A stretch of DNA of 64,000 nucleotides from assembly GCF_011762045.1 (NCBI RefSeq), contig NZ_JAASQS010000006.1, positions 310,001 to 374,000 on the forward strand, given 5' to 3'. Of this stretch, positions 34,058 to 43,037 are shown one piece after another. How positions within the stretch are numbered: the first letter of the stretch is position 1; every line of letters starts with the position of its first letter. The position numbers and the translations under genes were made by a program. This stretch comes from Rhizomicrobium electricum. Lineage in GTDB: Bacteria > Pseudomonadota > Alphaproteobacteria > Micropepsales > Micropepsaceae. The notes below the pieces were generated by a model, which did no database searches, was not told the origin of the DNA, and worked only from the letters and a program-made list of their open reading frames with translations.

Positions 34058-35044
34058 CTATCGCCCCGCCAGCCCGGCCGCGGTGATATGGGCGGTAAAG
34101 CCGGAGGGCGGGCCGCCGGCGGTTTCGGCAAATCCGGCTTCGACCAGGCCGCGGGCGGCGCAGCGCTCGCGTCCCTGGATGTCGAATTCGATGTTGGTGA
34201 CGCAGAATTTTGCCGCCCCTTGCACCAGCGGGGCGCCTTTGCCGCGCTCGACCCGGAGCCACACTTTCTTACCGGCGATGCTTTCGGTGAGCAGCGGCGC
34301 GCAGGCCCCGCTGGCGACCGTCCACCAGCCGCGGCTGACGAACACCGGACCCTTGAGCGCCACCATCGACAAGCCGATTGCGGCATAGACATCGCCGGCG
34401 GTGTCGTTGCACAGCGTGTAGCCGCTCGGGCTCGCAGCCTTCATCGCCTCGGTTTCGAGGGCATCGAACAGGGCGGCGGTGGGTGCGTTGGGGGCGAGAT
34501 GCACGCGGGTGCGGAAAGCCTTGAGCGCGGCATCGACCTGTTTGTCGGTGATGGCATTGCGGACGCCCGTATCGGCAAGCAGGCGCTTCAAGCCTGCCCG
34601 CTCGGCTGCCGCCAGACTGGGCAGATCGGGATTGTCGTGCAGGGTCGTGGTCCAGGCCCGCATATGCTGGGTTTGGACTTCGGCGAAGTCGAGTTCGTAG
34701 CTGCCCGCGGCGCAGCGCGCATTGAACGGCAGGCGGGCGGAGAAATCCTTGTCCTTGACGCAGACCCGCGTCGCGCCGCTCCAGGCGCGCGGCGTGCCGC
34801 CATGGGCGCGGCTGGTCTTGGCATAAAGGTAATAGGCCTGGGCGGTGAGATCGCCTTTGATCGCTTCGGCGCAGGTGCCGGGAGTGAGGCGTGTCCAGCC
34901 TTTGACGCTGACGTCGGGCAGGGTCAGGGCCGCGGTCGCGGCATAGACGACGGTGCTGGTGCGGTTGCACACCGTCAGGCCGGCCTGCGCGGGCAGCGCG
35001 AGCAGCCCGAGTCCGGCAAGAAACGCGGCGGCCCCCCGTTTCAT
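34058..35044 (-). CDS. Exported DUF1036-type protein with two copies of the domain
   Basis: A 328-residue protein with signal peptide AAAFLAGLGLLALPAQAG. Two related halves follow: LTVCNRTSTVVYAATAAL (from about residue 23) with GWTRLTPGTCAEAI, and YTLCNDTAGDVYAAIGL (from about 205) with GWWTVASGACAPLL. This is the DUF1036 pattern of a Cys-containing beta domain. Further Cys (VCVKDKD, RCAAGSYEL, FCVTN, RCAAR) suggest disulfides. Function is unknown; it is periplasmic or surface-located. It begins one base after argB ends, so it is co-transcribed with it. Confidence 0.8.
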   Translation of the reverse strand: MKRGAAAFLAGLGLLALPAQAGLTVCNRTSTVVYAATAALTLPDVSVKGWTRLTPGTCAEAIKGDLTAQAYYLYAKTSRAHGGTPRAWSGATRVCVKDKDFSARLPFNARCAAGSYELDFAEVQTQHMRAWTTTLHDNPDLPSLAAAERAGLKRLLADTGVRNAITDKQVDAALKAFRTRVHLAPNAPTAALFDALETEAMKAASPSGYTLCNDTAGDVYAAIGLSMVALKGPVFVSRGWWTVASGACAPLLTESIAGKKVWLRVERGKGAPLVQGAAKFCVTNIEFDIQGRERCAARGLVEAGFAETAGGPPSGFTAHITAAGLAGR

Positions 35045-35045
35045 C

Positions 35046-35966
35046 TCATTCGGCGGTAATCAGGGTTCCGGCACCGTGCTCGGTAAAGAGTTCGAGCAGC
35101 AGCACGTGGGGAATGCGCCCGTCGAGGATGACCGCGGCCTTGACGCCGCTTTCGACCGCCTCGATGGCGGTTTCGATCTTCGGGATCATGCCGCCTTTGA
35201 TGGTGCCGTCGGCGATCAGCGTGCGCGCTTCCGACAGCGTCAGACGCGGGATCAGCTTGCCGTCCTTGTCGAGCACGCCTTCGACGTCGGTGAGCAGGAT
35301 CAGCCGTTCCGCCCGCATCGCACCGGCGACGGCGCCCGCCACGGTGTCGGCGTTGATGTTGTAGCTCTCGCCCTGGCGGCCGACGCCGACCGGCGCGATC
35401 ACCGGGACCAGGTCGGACTTGATGAAGGTCCGCAGCACTTCCGGATTGACGACGTCCGGTTCGCCGACGAAGCCGAGATCGATCGGCTTCGATTCATGGG
35501 TCTCGGGATCGACCTTCATGCGTTCGAGTTTTTTGGCCACCACCAGATTGGAGTCGGTGCCCGACAGTCCGACCGCATGGCCGCCGGCGCGGTTGATGCC
35601 GGTGACGATGTGCTTGTTGATCGAGCCGATCAGCACCATCTCGACCACGTCCATGGTGGCCTCGTCGGTGACGCGCAAGCCGTCGATGAACTGCGACGGG
35701 ATTTCGAGCTTCTTCAGCATCGCCCCGATCTGCGGGCCGCCGCCGTGCACCACCACCGGCTCGATGCCGGTCTGCTTCATCAGGACGATGTCCTGGGAGA
35801 AATCGTGGGAACTGTTCTCGTCCATGGCGTTGCCGCCGAACTTCACCACCACGACTTTCTGGTCGTATTTGAGGATGAAGGGCAGGGCTTCCACCAGCAC
35901 CCGCGCGGTCGAGCGCCAGCGCGCCAGCGAGCGCAGATTCCCCCCGAGGTCGTCCGAAAAAGCCAT
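35046..35966 (-). CDS. argB: Acetylglutamate kinase
   Basis: A 306-residue amino-acid kinase for the second step of arginine synthesis. It has [10 protein letters not shown] (about residues 38-47) and [18 protein letters not shown] (about 72-89), with the C-terminal [19 protein letters not shown] and [15 protein letters not shown] stretches that bind ATP and Arg. The N-terminal extension of about 30 residues is typical of the arginine-sensitive hexameric class. It is separated from engB by 186 bp. Confidence 0.95.
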   Translation of the reverse strand: MAFSDDLGGNLRSLARWRSTARVLVEALPFILKYDQKVVVVKFGGNAMDENSSHDFSQDIVLMKQTGIEPVVVHGGGPQIGAMLKKLEIPSQFIDGLRVTDEATMDVVEMVLIGSINKHIVTGINRAGGHAVGLSGTDSNLVVAKKLERMKVDPETHESKPIDLGFVGEPDVVNPEVLRTFIKSDLVPVIAPVGVGRQGESYNINADTVAGAVAGAMRAERLILLTDVEGVLDKDGKLIPRLTLSEARTLIADGTIKGGMIPKIETAIEAVESGVKAAVILDGRIPHVLLLELFTEHGAGTLITAE

Positions 35967-36152
35967 GGCACAGCGTCTCTAGAAGTCGAGGCCTTATAAG
36001 GCGTTTTGGCGAAATGTGGAAACCGGTTTTCAGTCCCAGCGGCGTTCTTGGCGCGCCGGTGAAACGCGTCGCAGTGCGGCGTTCCTCTTCTCGCTCTTCG
36101 CGAGATTGGTACGGCTCAAAAATGGGGGCTGCCGCGGGCAGTCAGACCCGTT

Positions 36153-36797
36153 TTACGGCAGCGCCAACGCCGCGAGATGGCATTGGAGGTGTTCCAGGCC
36201 GGCGCCTCTGTAGGCGGAGGTGGCGAACAGCGCCGGATAGGCGGCGGTGTGCGTTTTTGCCTTGGCCTCGACCGCGTCGTGCACTTCGGCCAGTTCGGCC
36301 GGCTTCAGGCTGTCGCTCTTGGTCAGGGCGATGGCGTAGGACACCGCCGACTTGTCGAGGAGTTCCATCACCGCCTCGTCGACCGCCATCACGCCGCGGC
36401 GGGCGTCGATCAACAGCACCACGCGCTTCAAACTCGCCCGGCCGCGCAGATAGGCGAAGATCATGGTCTGCCACTCGGCCGCCAGTTCCTTGGACGCTTT
36501 GGCGTAGCCGTAGCCGGGCAGATCGACCAGCATCAGACGGGAGCCGAGATCGAAGAAGTTGATCTCGCGGGTGCGTCCCGGCGTCTGCGACACCCGCGCC
36601 AGAGCCTTGCGGCCGGTAAGCGCGTTGATGAGGCTCGATTTGCCGACGTTGGAGCGCCCGGCGAAGGCGATCTCGGGCAGTTTCTGCGGCGGCAATCCGT
36701 CGACGGATTGCGCGCCCCAGACGAACTTGGCCTCGCCCGCGAACAGCTTTTTGGCGCTGACGGGATCGGCGATCAGTTCTCCTTCCCGAGCTTTCAC
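36153..36797 (-). CDS. engB: Ribosome biogenesis GTP-binding protein EngB/YsxC
   Basis: A 214-residue GTPase. It has G1 GRSNVGKSSLINALTGRKAL, G2/G3 TPGRTREINFFDLG and VDLPGYGYAKAS, G4 ALTKSDSL and G5 FATSAYRG. It assists 50S assembly and cell division. GTG 36797 is chosen because it overlaps the yidC stop (GTGA) and has AAGGAA six bases upstream; GTG 36833 would add 12 residues inside yidC. Confidence 0.93.
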   Translation of the reverse strand: MKAREGELIADPVSAKKLFAGEAKFVWGAQSVDGLPPQKLPEIAFAGRSNVGKSSLINALTGRKALARVSQTPGRTREINFFDLGSRLMLVDLPGYGYAKASKELAAEWQTMIFAYLRGRASLKRVVLLIDARRGVMAVDEAVMELLDKSAVSYAIALTKSDSLKPAELAEVHDAVEAKAKTHTAAYPALFATSAYRGAGLEHLQCHLAALALP

Positions 36798-38620
36798 GCG
36801 GGTTCCTTGCGGCCGAACAGCTTCTTCAGCCACGGCAGGTTGTTGAAGAGGTGAATCTCAACCCCTTCCTTCTTCATCATGTACCCCTGCTGCGCCATCG
36901 AGAGCAGGTTGTTCCAGGTGTAGTAGATGACGAGGCCGGCCGGGAACGCGGCGAACATGAAGGTGAAGATCAGCGGCATCAGCGCGAACATCTTCTGCTG
37001 CACCGGATCGGTCGCCGACGGGTTCATCTTCATCTGCACCCACTGGGTGATGCCCATCAGGATCGGCCACAGGCCGACATGCAGAAGGAAGCCGACATAG
37101 GGAATGTCGGTCGGCACGGAATAGGGGAGCAGGCCGAACAGGTTGGCGTAGGTGGTGGGATCGGGCGCCGACAGGTCCTTGATCCAGCCCCAGAACGGGG
37201 CGTGGAACATTTCGATGGTGACGACCTGCACCTTGTAGAAGGCGAACAGGATCGGGAACTGGATCAGCATCGGCAGGCATCCGGCGACCGGATTGGCCTT
37301 CTCGCGCTTGAACAGCTCCATCATTTCCTGCTGCTGCTTCTGCTGATCGTCGGCGTACTTCTTTTTGATCAGCTCCATCTGCGGCTGCAGCTTCTTCATC
37401 TTGCCCATCGATTTGAACTGATGGTTCGCCATCGGATAGAGCAGAAGGCGCAGGAAGATGGTGGCGACGATGATCGCTATGCCGAAATTGCCGACCAGCT
37501 TGAAGATCTGGTCGAGCACCCAGAACAGCGGCCGGGTGAACATCCAGAACCAGCCCCAGTCGGTGGCGTAGTCGAACATCTCGATCGATTGCGTCTTTTC
37601 GTAGTGACGCAGGGTGGCGACAACCTTGGCGCCGGCGAACAGCTTGTGGGTCACCGCGACGGTGCCGCCGGGCTGAAGATTGCGGGCGCCGAGAATGTAA
37701 TTGGCCTGATAGGACTTGGCCGCACCCCAGGGGGTGGCGCGGAAGGCGCCGTTGAACTGCTCGTTCTGCGGCGGCACGACGGCGGCCATCCAGTACTTGT
37801 CGGTGATGCCGAGCCAGCCGCCGGTGGAGTCGAATGTGAGCGGCTGGGCGTCTTCCTTGTCGTAGTCCTTGTAGGTCTTGTCCTTGAGGCGGCCTTGGCC
37901 GACGCCGACGAAGCCTTCGTGCAGAAGATAGGTGACGAAATTCTTGTCGGTCTTCGGCACGCCGTCGCGCACCACGAGGGCGTGCGGATAAAGCGTGATC
38001 TTGCCGCCCGCGGTCTGTTTGACGCTGTCGTTGACCGTGAACATGTACTGGTCGTCGACCGCGATGGTGCGGGTAAAGATCAGGCCGTGGCCGTTATCCC
38101 AGGTCAGCGTCACCGGATGGCCGGGCGTCAGCGTGGTGCCGGCAGTCTGCGTCCACTGGGTCTTGTCGTCGGGGACGATGACGGTGCGCTCGGCCGGGCT
38201 CCAGCCGAACTGGGCGAAATACGGATTCTCGGACCCCGACGGCGCCAAGAGATCGATGTTGGGGCTCTTGGGGTCGACGGTGGTGTGATAATTCTTGAGC
38301 TTCAGATCGTCGAAGCGCGCGCCTTTGAGGAGCAGCGAGCCCTTCAGCGTCGGCGTGTCGATGGCGATGCGGGCGCCGCCCTGCTTCAGTGCTGCGGTGC
38401 GCGATAGCGCGACGGACTGCGGCTGGGTGATGCCCGGCGGCGGCGCGACGGTGGTCGGGGCTTCGGCCGGTTTCGGCGTCTGCTTCTGCTGGGCCGCGAC
38501 CTGGGCCTTGTGCATCTGCTCGGCCTTGATCTGCTGCGGCTCGGCGAAGAACTTCCACCATCCCAGCATGAACAGGGCCGAGACGGCGACGGCGACGAAC
38601 AAATTGCGGTTCTGGTCCAT
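36794..38620 (-). CDS. yidC: Membrane protein insertase YidC
   Basis: A 608-residue insertase of the long Gram-negative type. An N-terminal helix (LFVAVAVSALFMLGWW) and a large periplasmic beta domain (about residues 60-350) precede the five-helix core. The core has the cytoplasmic coiled hairpin (KSMGKMKKLQPQMELIKKKY, about 422-441), NPVAGCLPMLIQFPILFAFY and the C-terminal GLVIYYTWNNLLSMAQQGYM. It inserts inner-membrane proteins alone or with SecYEG. ATG 38620 is chosen at MDQNRNL, the family start. It lies between yidD and engB. Confidence 0.96.
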   Translation of the reverse strand: MDQNRNLFVAVAVSALFMLGWWKFFAEPQQIKAEQMHKAQVAAQQKQTPKPAEAPTTVAPPPGITQPQSVALSRTAALKQGGARIAIDTPTLKGSLLLKGARFDDLKLKNYHTTVDPKSPNIDLLAPSGSENPYFAQFGWSPAERTVIVPDDKTQWTQTAGTTLTPGHPVTLTWDNGHGLIFTRTIAVDDQYMFTVNDSVKQTAGGKITLYPHALVVRDGVPKTDKNFVTYLLHEGFVGVGQGRLKDKTYKDYDKEDAQPLTFDSTGGWLGITDKYWMAAVVPPQNEQFNGAFRATPWGAAKSYQANYILGARNLQPGGTVAVTHKLFAGAKVVATLRHYEKTQSIEMFDYATDWGWFWMFTRPLFWVLDQIFKLVGNFGIAIIVATIFLRLLLYPMANHQFKSMGKMKKLQPQMELIKKKYADDQQKQQQEMMELFKREKANPVAGCLPMLIQFPILFAFYKVQVVTIEMFHAPFWGWIKDLSAPDPTTYANLFGLLPYSVPTDIPYVGFLLHVGLWPILMGITQWVQMKMNPSATDPVQQKMFALMPLIFTFMFAAFPAGLVIYYTWNNLLSMAQQGYMMKKEGVEIHLFNNLPWLKKLFGRKEPA

Positions 38621-38707
38621 GGAAGTCCTAAAAGCGCGATCGGAAAAGTGCGGCGCGGTTTTCCGACAAATCGCACGAAAAATCAAAACCGCTGGAGCGC
38701 CTTCGCT

Positions 38708-38965
38708 CTAGCGTGGCGGGACGGGGTCGTAACCCTGGCTGCCGCCCAGCCATCGGATCGGGTGACAGCGCAACAGCCGGCGGACCATCAGGTAGGAGCC
38801 TTTCAGCGGCCCATGCACCTGGATGGCCTCGATGGCGTATTGCGAGCACGTCGGGGTGAAACGGCAGGACGGCGGCAACAGTGGAGAAATCCAATAGCGG
38901 TAGAAGCGGATCGGTGCGATCAGGACCGCCCCGGCAATCTGCCGCAGCCTCTCAACCAACCCCAT
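38708..38965 (-). CDS. yidD: Membrane protein insertion efficiency factor YidD
   Basis: An 85-residue protein. Its core has [19 protein letters not shown] and [16 protein letters not shown], with the conserved Cys pair, and it ends [18 protein letters not shown]. It aids YidC-dependent insertion at the cytoplasmic membrane surface. ATG 38965 has GGAG seven bases upstream; GTG 38968 directly before it is possible. It overlaps the end of rnpA by 14 bp. Confidence 0.95.
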   Translation of the reverse strand: MGLVERLRQIAGAVLIAPIRFYRYWISPLLPPSCRFTPTCSQYAIEAIQVHGPLKGSYLMVRRLLRCHPIRWLGGSQGYDPVPPR

Positions 38966-39350
38966 CACGGTTCTCCGGCCCCCGGTCAGGTGGGGCGAGT
39001 CTCAAATGGGCTGCGGCAAGGGTTTGGGCAAGGTCTTTCATCAGCTCCGGGAAGGGGCGCGTCAGCGTGGCCGGCCGGGCGATGAGAACATAATCGGTAC
39101 GTTCGCGGGCTTCGGCCGGCAGGATCGCGGCGGCGACGGCCCTGAGGCGCCGCTTGGCCCGGTTGCGCTCGACGGCGCCGCCGACCTTGCGCGAGGCGGT
39201 GAAGCCCAGGCGAAAGCGCCCATCCCGGCCTGACGGCTCCGGGGTGGGGCAGATTTCGAGGGTTAATCCAGCAGCACTCCGGCGGATACCCTTCTGGGCC
39301 CGCAGGAAATCGGCTCGTTTTTTGAGGCGGTCGGCCAGCAGTTTCCCCAT
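38952..39350 (-). CDS. rnpA: Ribonuclease P protein component
   Basis: A 132-residue basic protein. It begins [19 protein letters not shown] and contains the RNR motif region [17 protein letters not shown] (about residues 58-74), which binds the RNase P RNA, and [10 protein letters not shown] in the central strand. It lies 31 bp behind rpmH, the usual arrangement. The last residues ([13 protein letters not shown]) are a non-conserved tail that overlaps yidD. Confidence 0.94.
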   Translation of the reverse strand: MGKLLADRLKKRADFLRAQKGIRRSAAGLTLEICPTPEPSGRDGRFRLGFTASRKVGGAVERNRAKRRLRAVAAAILPAEARERTDYVLIARPATLTRPFPELMKDLAQTLAAAHLRLAPPDRGPENRDGVG

Positions 39351-39381
39351 GGCCAGCCTCGGGCTAGGCCTGAAAAGGCTG

Positions 39382-39516
39382 CTAGGCGGACAGCTTCTGG
39401 CGGCCGTGGGCACGGCGGCGGGACAGCACCTGACGACCACTCTTGGTGGCCATGCGGGCGCGGAAGCCGTGGCGGCGTTTGCGCACGAGCTTGCTGGGCT
39501 GATAAGTGCGCTTCAT
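39382..39516 (-). CDS. rpmH: 50S ribosomal protein L34
   Basis: A 44-residue basic protein reading [20 protein letters not shown] and ending in [11 protein letters not shown], a full-length L34. ATG 39516. It heads the minus-strand cluster rpmH-rnpA-yidD-yidC-engB. Confidence 0.97.
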   Translation of the reverse strand: MKRTYQPSKLVRKRRHGFRARMATKSGRQVLSRRRAHGRQKLSA

Positions 39517-40001
39517 GGGCGTAAATCTCCGGTCGGCGAAAAGAGGCGGGGGTTCTAAGCACTGGCTCCGCGCCTGTCAATGACGCGAGGCCCTTCCGCG
39601 ACAGCTTGGAGGACTCCTGGAGAAAGGCAACGCAACGGTAGGTTGCACACTCCTCTTTCCTCCCCCGCGGATCTCCGCCCTCCACGCCGCACTCTCCTGC
39701 GGATAGCGGGGGAGCGACGCGTTCGCGGCGAGACGGAGGGGGACATCTCCAATGCCGATCACCCCCCCCCTTCCGTCGCCTTCGGCGCCACCTTCCCCGC
39801 TCTTCATGCATTGTGCGGCTTGGAGACTGAGACACCGCGGGGGAGGAAAGACCCTCCCCCGACTCTCCTGCACTTTGTTTGCAAACCAACATGACGCACT
39901 AGTTTTGAAGCCATGCGGCCGGTTCATATCCCGGCGAAAATGCGGTTTCGCGATGGCGTTGTCTTTTTTTTGCCGCGGGGTTGGGGCGTTATGACGACGG
40001 C
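39517..40001. other. Intergenic region between rpmH and the histidine kinase gene
   Basis: These 485 bp hold the divergent promoter area of rpmH and the kinase gene, and the inverted-repeat element described separately. No credible gene is seen: the open frames across it are products of its GC-rich palindromic content. A C9 homopolymer tract lies at 39762-39770 inside the element. Confidence 0.6.
39655..39850. repeat. 196-bp element bounded by 16-bp perfect inverted repeats
   Basis: CTTTCCTCCCCCGCGG (39655-39670) and CCGCGGGGGAGGAAAG (39835-39850) are exact complements. The interior has smaller palindromic and purine/pyrimidine-biased blocks. It contains no gene. The size and ends suggest a MITE-like or REP-like element, but no target-site duplication is obvious. 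Confidence 0.65.
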
Positions 40002-41405
40002 ATGATATTCAGGACGGGGCAGCTCCAGGGGGTATGGAGCCTCGTGGCGCACAGCCTGTCGGGGCGGCTGCTGCTTTTGACCATGCTCTACGTCCTGGCG
40101 TCGATGGCGCTGATCTTCCTGCCGGCGATGGGGATCGAGGAGCGCGACATTCTCGGCGACCATATCCTGTCGGCGGAGATGTCGATCCTGCCGTTCACCA
40201 CCCCGAACCAGGACTGGCCCGACGATCTCAGGCAGAATCTTCTCAAGCACGCCGACGCCGACGAAGTGCTGCTGCGCCGCCAGTACCAGCGCGATTACTT
40301 TCAGATCGGCGCGCCGCATTCCTGGATCGACCGCACCATCGACTTGCGGCGCGAGCGGCTGTGGCGCGATATCGTCAATGCGCTCGACTGCCTGATCAAC
40401 GGCGGCCATCGCACGCTGCACGTGATCGCGCCGTCGCGGATCAAGGACGCCAGCACGATTTCGATCATCCTGTCGGAAGCGCCGATCCGCGCCGGGCTGA
40501 TGCGCTATGCCCGCCAGGTGATGGCCGCCGCCGCCTTCATTTCCGGACTGACCGGCGCGCTGGTGTTTCTCAGCCTTTATTACTTCGCGGTGCGGCCGAT
40601 GCGGCGGATCACCCGCGCGATGAGCGATTTCCACGAGAATCCGGAAGACGCCAGCCGCATCATCGTGCCCAGCCCGCGCCCCGACGAGATCGGCATCGCC
40701 GAACGCGAACTCGCCGCGATGCAAGCCGATCTCTACAGTTTCCTGCGCCAGAAGGAGAAGCTGGCGGCGGTGGGCGCGGCGGTGTCGCGCATCCAGCACG
40801 ATCTGCGCAACATCCTCGCCAACGCCCAGCTCGCTTGCGACCGGGTGGCGGCGTCGGGCGATCCCGAAGTGCAGCGTCTGACGCCGCGCCTGATGACGGC
40901 GATCGACCGCGCCATCGGCCTTGCCACCACGACGCTGAAATACGGCCGCACCCATGACCTGCCGCCGGCGCCGGCCGATTTTCCGCTGCGCGCCTTGATC
41001 GAGGAAGCCGCCGCCGCCGCGATGGAAGGCCATGCCGGCGATTGCCGTTTCGAAAACGCCATCGACGAAAGCGCGATGGTGCATGCCGATCGCGACCAGC
41101 TTTTCCGCATCGTGCTCAACTTGCTCCGCAATGCCTGCGAGGCGTGCGGCGGCAAGGGCGCGGTGCGGGTGCAAGCCGCCTGTGCGGACGGCGCGCTGGC
41201 CATCGACATCGCCGACTCGGGTTGCGGCATCCCGCCGATCATCGGCGTCAAGCTGTTCCAGCCGTTCGTTTCGGCCGGACGTCCCGGCGGCACCGGCCTC
41301 GGCCTTGCCATCGCCCGCGATCTCGCCCGCGGCCACGGCGGCGACCTCACGCTGGTCTCCACCGGCCCGCAAGGCACGGTGTTCCGCATCACCCTGCCGG
41401 CATAG
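40002..41405 (+). CDS. Sensor histidine kinase
   Basis: A 467-residue membrane kinase. TM1 is near residues 22-44 (LLLLTMLYVLASMALIFLPAM), a periplasmic sensor domain spans about 45-170, and TM2 is near residues 175-198. A HAMP linker (RPMRRITRAMSDF) leads to the dimerisation region with phospho-acceptor His in VSRIQHDLRNILANAQ (about residue 265). The ATPase domain has N-box LNLLRNACEA, G1 DIADSGCGI and G2 GGTGLGLAIA. No response regulator is adjacent. ATG 40002 is chosen; TTG 39981 is also in frame. Confidence 0.88.
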   Translation: MIFRTGQLQGVWSLVAHSLSGRLLLLTMLYVLASMALIFLPAMGIEERDILGDHILSAEMSILPFTTPNQDWPDDLRQNLLKHADADEVLLRRQYQRDYFQIGAPHSWIDRTIDLRRERLWRDIVNALDCLINGGHRTLHVIAPSRIKDASTISIILSEAPIRAGLMRYARQVMAAAAFISGLTGALVFLSLYYFAVRPMRRITRAMSDFHENPEDASRIIVPSPRPDEIGIAERELAAMQADLYSFLRQKEKLAAVGAAVSRIQHDLRNILANAQLACDRVAASGDPEVQRLTPRLMTAIDRAIGLATTTLKYGRTHDLPPAPADFPLRALIEEAAAAAMEGHAGDCRFENAIDESAMVHADRDQLFRIVLNLLRNACEACGGKGAVRVQAACADGALAIDIADSGCGIPPIIGVKLFQPFVSAGRPGGTGLGLAIARDLARGHGGDLTLVSTGPQGTVFRITLPA

Positions 41406-41414
41406 GAGACGACG

Positions 41415-41591
41415 ATGGCTGGTGGACTGTTCGGTTTTTGCGTTCTCTTGTTCTTCTCCCTGCGCGCCGTCTTCTTTGCCCGGCGCGAACCGTCGCGGCG
41501 CCGCATCTGGTTGCGCGATGCCTTGCTGTTCGCCGGACTTGCGCTCCTCATCGCCGTGCTGCTGGCGGCACCGTTGCTGGCCGGGCGTTAG
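41415..41591 (+). CDS. Small two-helix membrane protein
   Basis: A 58-residue frame, MAGGLFGFCVLLFFSLRAVF, followed by a basic loop (ARREPSRRRIWLRD) and a second helix (ALLFAGLALLIAVLLAAPLL). It starts nine bases behind the histidine kinase stop with GGAGACG upstream. It could be a small partner of the kinase, but it is unrecognised. The support is the hydrophobic-basic-hydrophobic design and tight spacing. Confidence 0.55.
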   Translation: MAGGLFGFCVLLFFSLRAVFFARREPSRRRIWLRDALLFAGLALLIAVLLAAPLLAGR

Positions 41592-41674
41592 GCCCACGCC
41601 GTCTCTGACGCCGGCGCGTCCCCGCCGATTGCGGCCGGCGTGCGGGCCCGCTAAGTTTTTCGGCGGAGGGGGCT

Positions 41675-42193
41675 ATGCGGGCGATTGTTCTGGCCTTGCT
41701 AACGATTCCGGCCGTGGCGGCACAGCGCTGCGAAACGCCGGACGATGCCCTCGCGCTGCATGCCGCCGCCTTGCAGCAGGAAATGATGGTGGCGGCGTTC
41801 CAGTGCGCCGACATTGCCGCCTACAACGATTTCGTCCTCGCCCATCGCCCCGCGCTGCAACAGGCCGACCGCGCCCTGATGGCGTATTTCGAGCGCACGG
41901 CGTCCGCTCCGTTCGACGCCTACAATCTCTACAAGACCGAGCTTGCCAACGCTTCGTCGCTGCGCTTCAGCACCGACCGCGCCTTCTGCGCCCGCATGCG
42001 CGCCGATTTCCGCACCGCCGCCACACTCTCGAGCCTCGATCAAATCCTCGCCGAGGCGCCCTATACCGTCGACACCGGCTCCGTTATCTGCCCGTGGACC
42101 CCGCGCGCCGTTCCGGCCGAACCCGTAGCGCCGCCGAAGAAGCGCATCCGCCACCGCACCTGGCTGGGACGGCTGGTGGATTGGCTGTTTTAG
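41675..42193 (+). CDS. Hypothetical exported protein
   Basis: A 172-residue unknown protein. A signal peptide (MRAIVLALLTIPAVAAQ) precedes a helical Ala-rich body with four Cys (RCETPDDAL, FQCADIAAY, AFCARMRAD, VICPWTP), which suggests two disulfides. The C-terminal tail is basic (PPKKRIRHRTWLGRLVDWLF). The DNA for this tail is duplicated in degenerate form 1,700 bp downstream. GC content is still that of the core genome. Confidence 0.7.
   Translation: MRAIVLALLTIPAVAAQRCETPDDALALHAAALQQEMMVAAFQCADIAAYNDFVLAHRPALQQADRALMAYFERTASAPFDAYNLYKTELANASSLRFSTDRAFCARMRADFRTAATLSSLDQILAEAPYTVDTGSVICPWTPRAVPAEPVAPPKKRIRHRTWLGRLVDWLF
42137..42193 (+). repeat. Duplicated gene tail, upstream copy
   Basis: AAGAAGCGCATCCGCCACCG and the bases after it, up to the stop codon, recur in altered form at 43837-43889. 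The first 32 bases differ at only three positions; similarity then fades. The two copies bracket the accessory block. Confidence 0.65.
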
Positions 42194-42212
42194 TGATGAA
42201 GGTCAAACGCCC

Positions 42213-42527
42213 ATGAAGCAAAAACGCCCGGAGACGGAATGGCTCGTCTATGGCCTCGCTTGTTTGGGGGTCATTCTTTGGGGCTCGATGCTGAGATTGT
42301 TGGCGTCCTCCCCCGGTTGGCTCGGCCTTAGCCCCGCCGGACCATTTCAGGAGGTAACGCCAACCGCAACTTTGCTGAGCGTTATTCCCATCCCCATGCT
42401 TATCGTTTCTCTCGCCGCGCCGTTTGTTCTTCTCAGAGGCTTGCCGAAGCTTGCTTCGCACTTCGCATTTTGGTCCGTCGTAACGTGGATCACGTTCGTT
42501 TTTGGACCGGCAATGCTACTTGTCTGA
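42213..42527 (+). CDS. Hypothetical small membrane protein
   Basis: A 104-residue unknown protein with three predicted helices (VYGLACLGVILWGSMLRLLA; TLLSVIPIPMLIVSLAAPFV; FWSVVTWITFVFGPAMLLV). Base composition is clearly less GC-rich than the genes before 42 kb. It lies just inside the duplicated-tail border. I do not recognise a family. Confidence 0.6.
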   Translation: MKQKRPETEWLVYGLACLGVILWGSMLRLLASSPGWLGLSPAGPFQEVTPTATLLSVIPIPMLIVSLAAPFVLLRGLPKLASHFAFWSVVTWITFVFGPAMLLV

Positions 42528-42548
42528 ACGCGACCTGTGCGGAGAGGT

Positions 42549-42567
42549 CGAAATGCGTAGCATTTCG
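42549..42567. repeat. Perfect 8-bp hairpin
   Basis: CGAAATGC/GCATTTCG with a 3-nt loop lies 22 bases after the preceding small membrane gene. It is a possible terminator without a T-run or a repeat fragment. Confidence 0.4.
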
Positions 42568-42659
42568 GGTGGGGCGTCGTCCGAGATGCGCCAAAACTTG
42601 CTATTCGGATTGCCCCAGGCAATTTTGGTAGCCCGGCATACTGACGAGTTTTTTTCCGA

Positions 42660-42896
42660 ATGCAAACATTCTTCCTCGTCGCCTTGTTCTTTTTGATCGA
42701 GTTTCTTCTCGGACGCGACGCCGTCAAAGGTCTTCGAACTGGGACACTGCGTGTTCGCTGGCGTGGTGGTGACAAGTACTATTCGCGTCAGACTCAACGG
42801 TTTGCGTACTGGTTTTGGATGGGATGCTTGTTGGGGGCAGTCCTCATCACTGGTCCGCTCGTGATGTGCTGGATGCTCGCGGAGACGCTGCGCTGA
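42660..42896 (+). CDS. Hypothetical small membrane protein
   Basis: A 78-residue unknown protein. One helix lies at the N-terminus (TFFLVALFFLIEFLLG) and one at the C-terminus (MGCLLGAVLITGPLVMCWML), with a basic central loop (RVRWRGGDKYYSRQTQR). No good ribosome binding site is visible. It sits in the lower-GC patch, 132 bp behind the previous small gene. Confidence 0.5.
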   Translation: MQTFFLVALFFLIEFLLGRDAVKGLRTGTLRVRWRGGDKYYSRQTQRFAYWFWMGCLLGAVLITGPLVMCWMLAETLR

Positions 42897-42921
42897 CGGA
42901 CATTGCTCCTCACCCCGTGGT

Positions 42922-43006
42922 CTTGGGATCAGAGCAAAAATTCGTTGGCGGATTTGCCTATGCCGCGCGACAGGGCAGCGAGCTTTTACGCTGCCCCCAA
43001 ACTCTA
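42922..43006 (+). repeat. 85-bp palindromic repeat, copy A (degenerate)
   Basis: It starts CTTGGGATCAGAGCAAAAAT and ends TTTTACGCTGCCCCCAAACTCT. It matches copy B at 43752 over its whole length with scattered differences. The ends are imperfect complements of each other. Confidence 0.75.
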
Positions 43007-43037
43007 TGCTAAAGTGCAGGAGGCGCAGAGTTAATGA

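Noticed and set aside
39577..39927. Minus-strand 116-codon frame upstream of rpmH
   Set aside because: It is made almost wholly of the inverted-repeat element and Arg/Gly/Ser-rich; no start signal or family resemblance.
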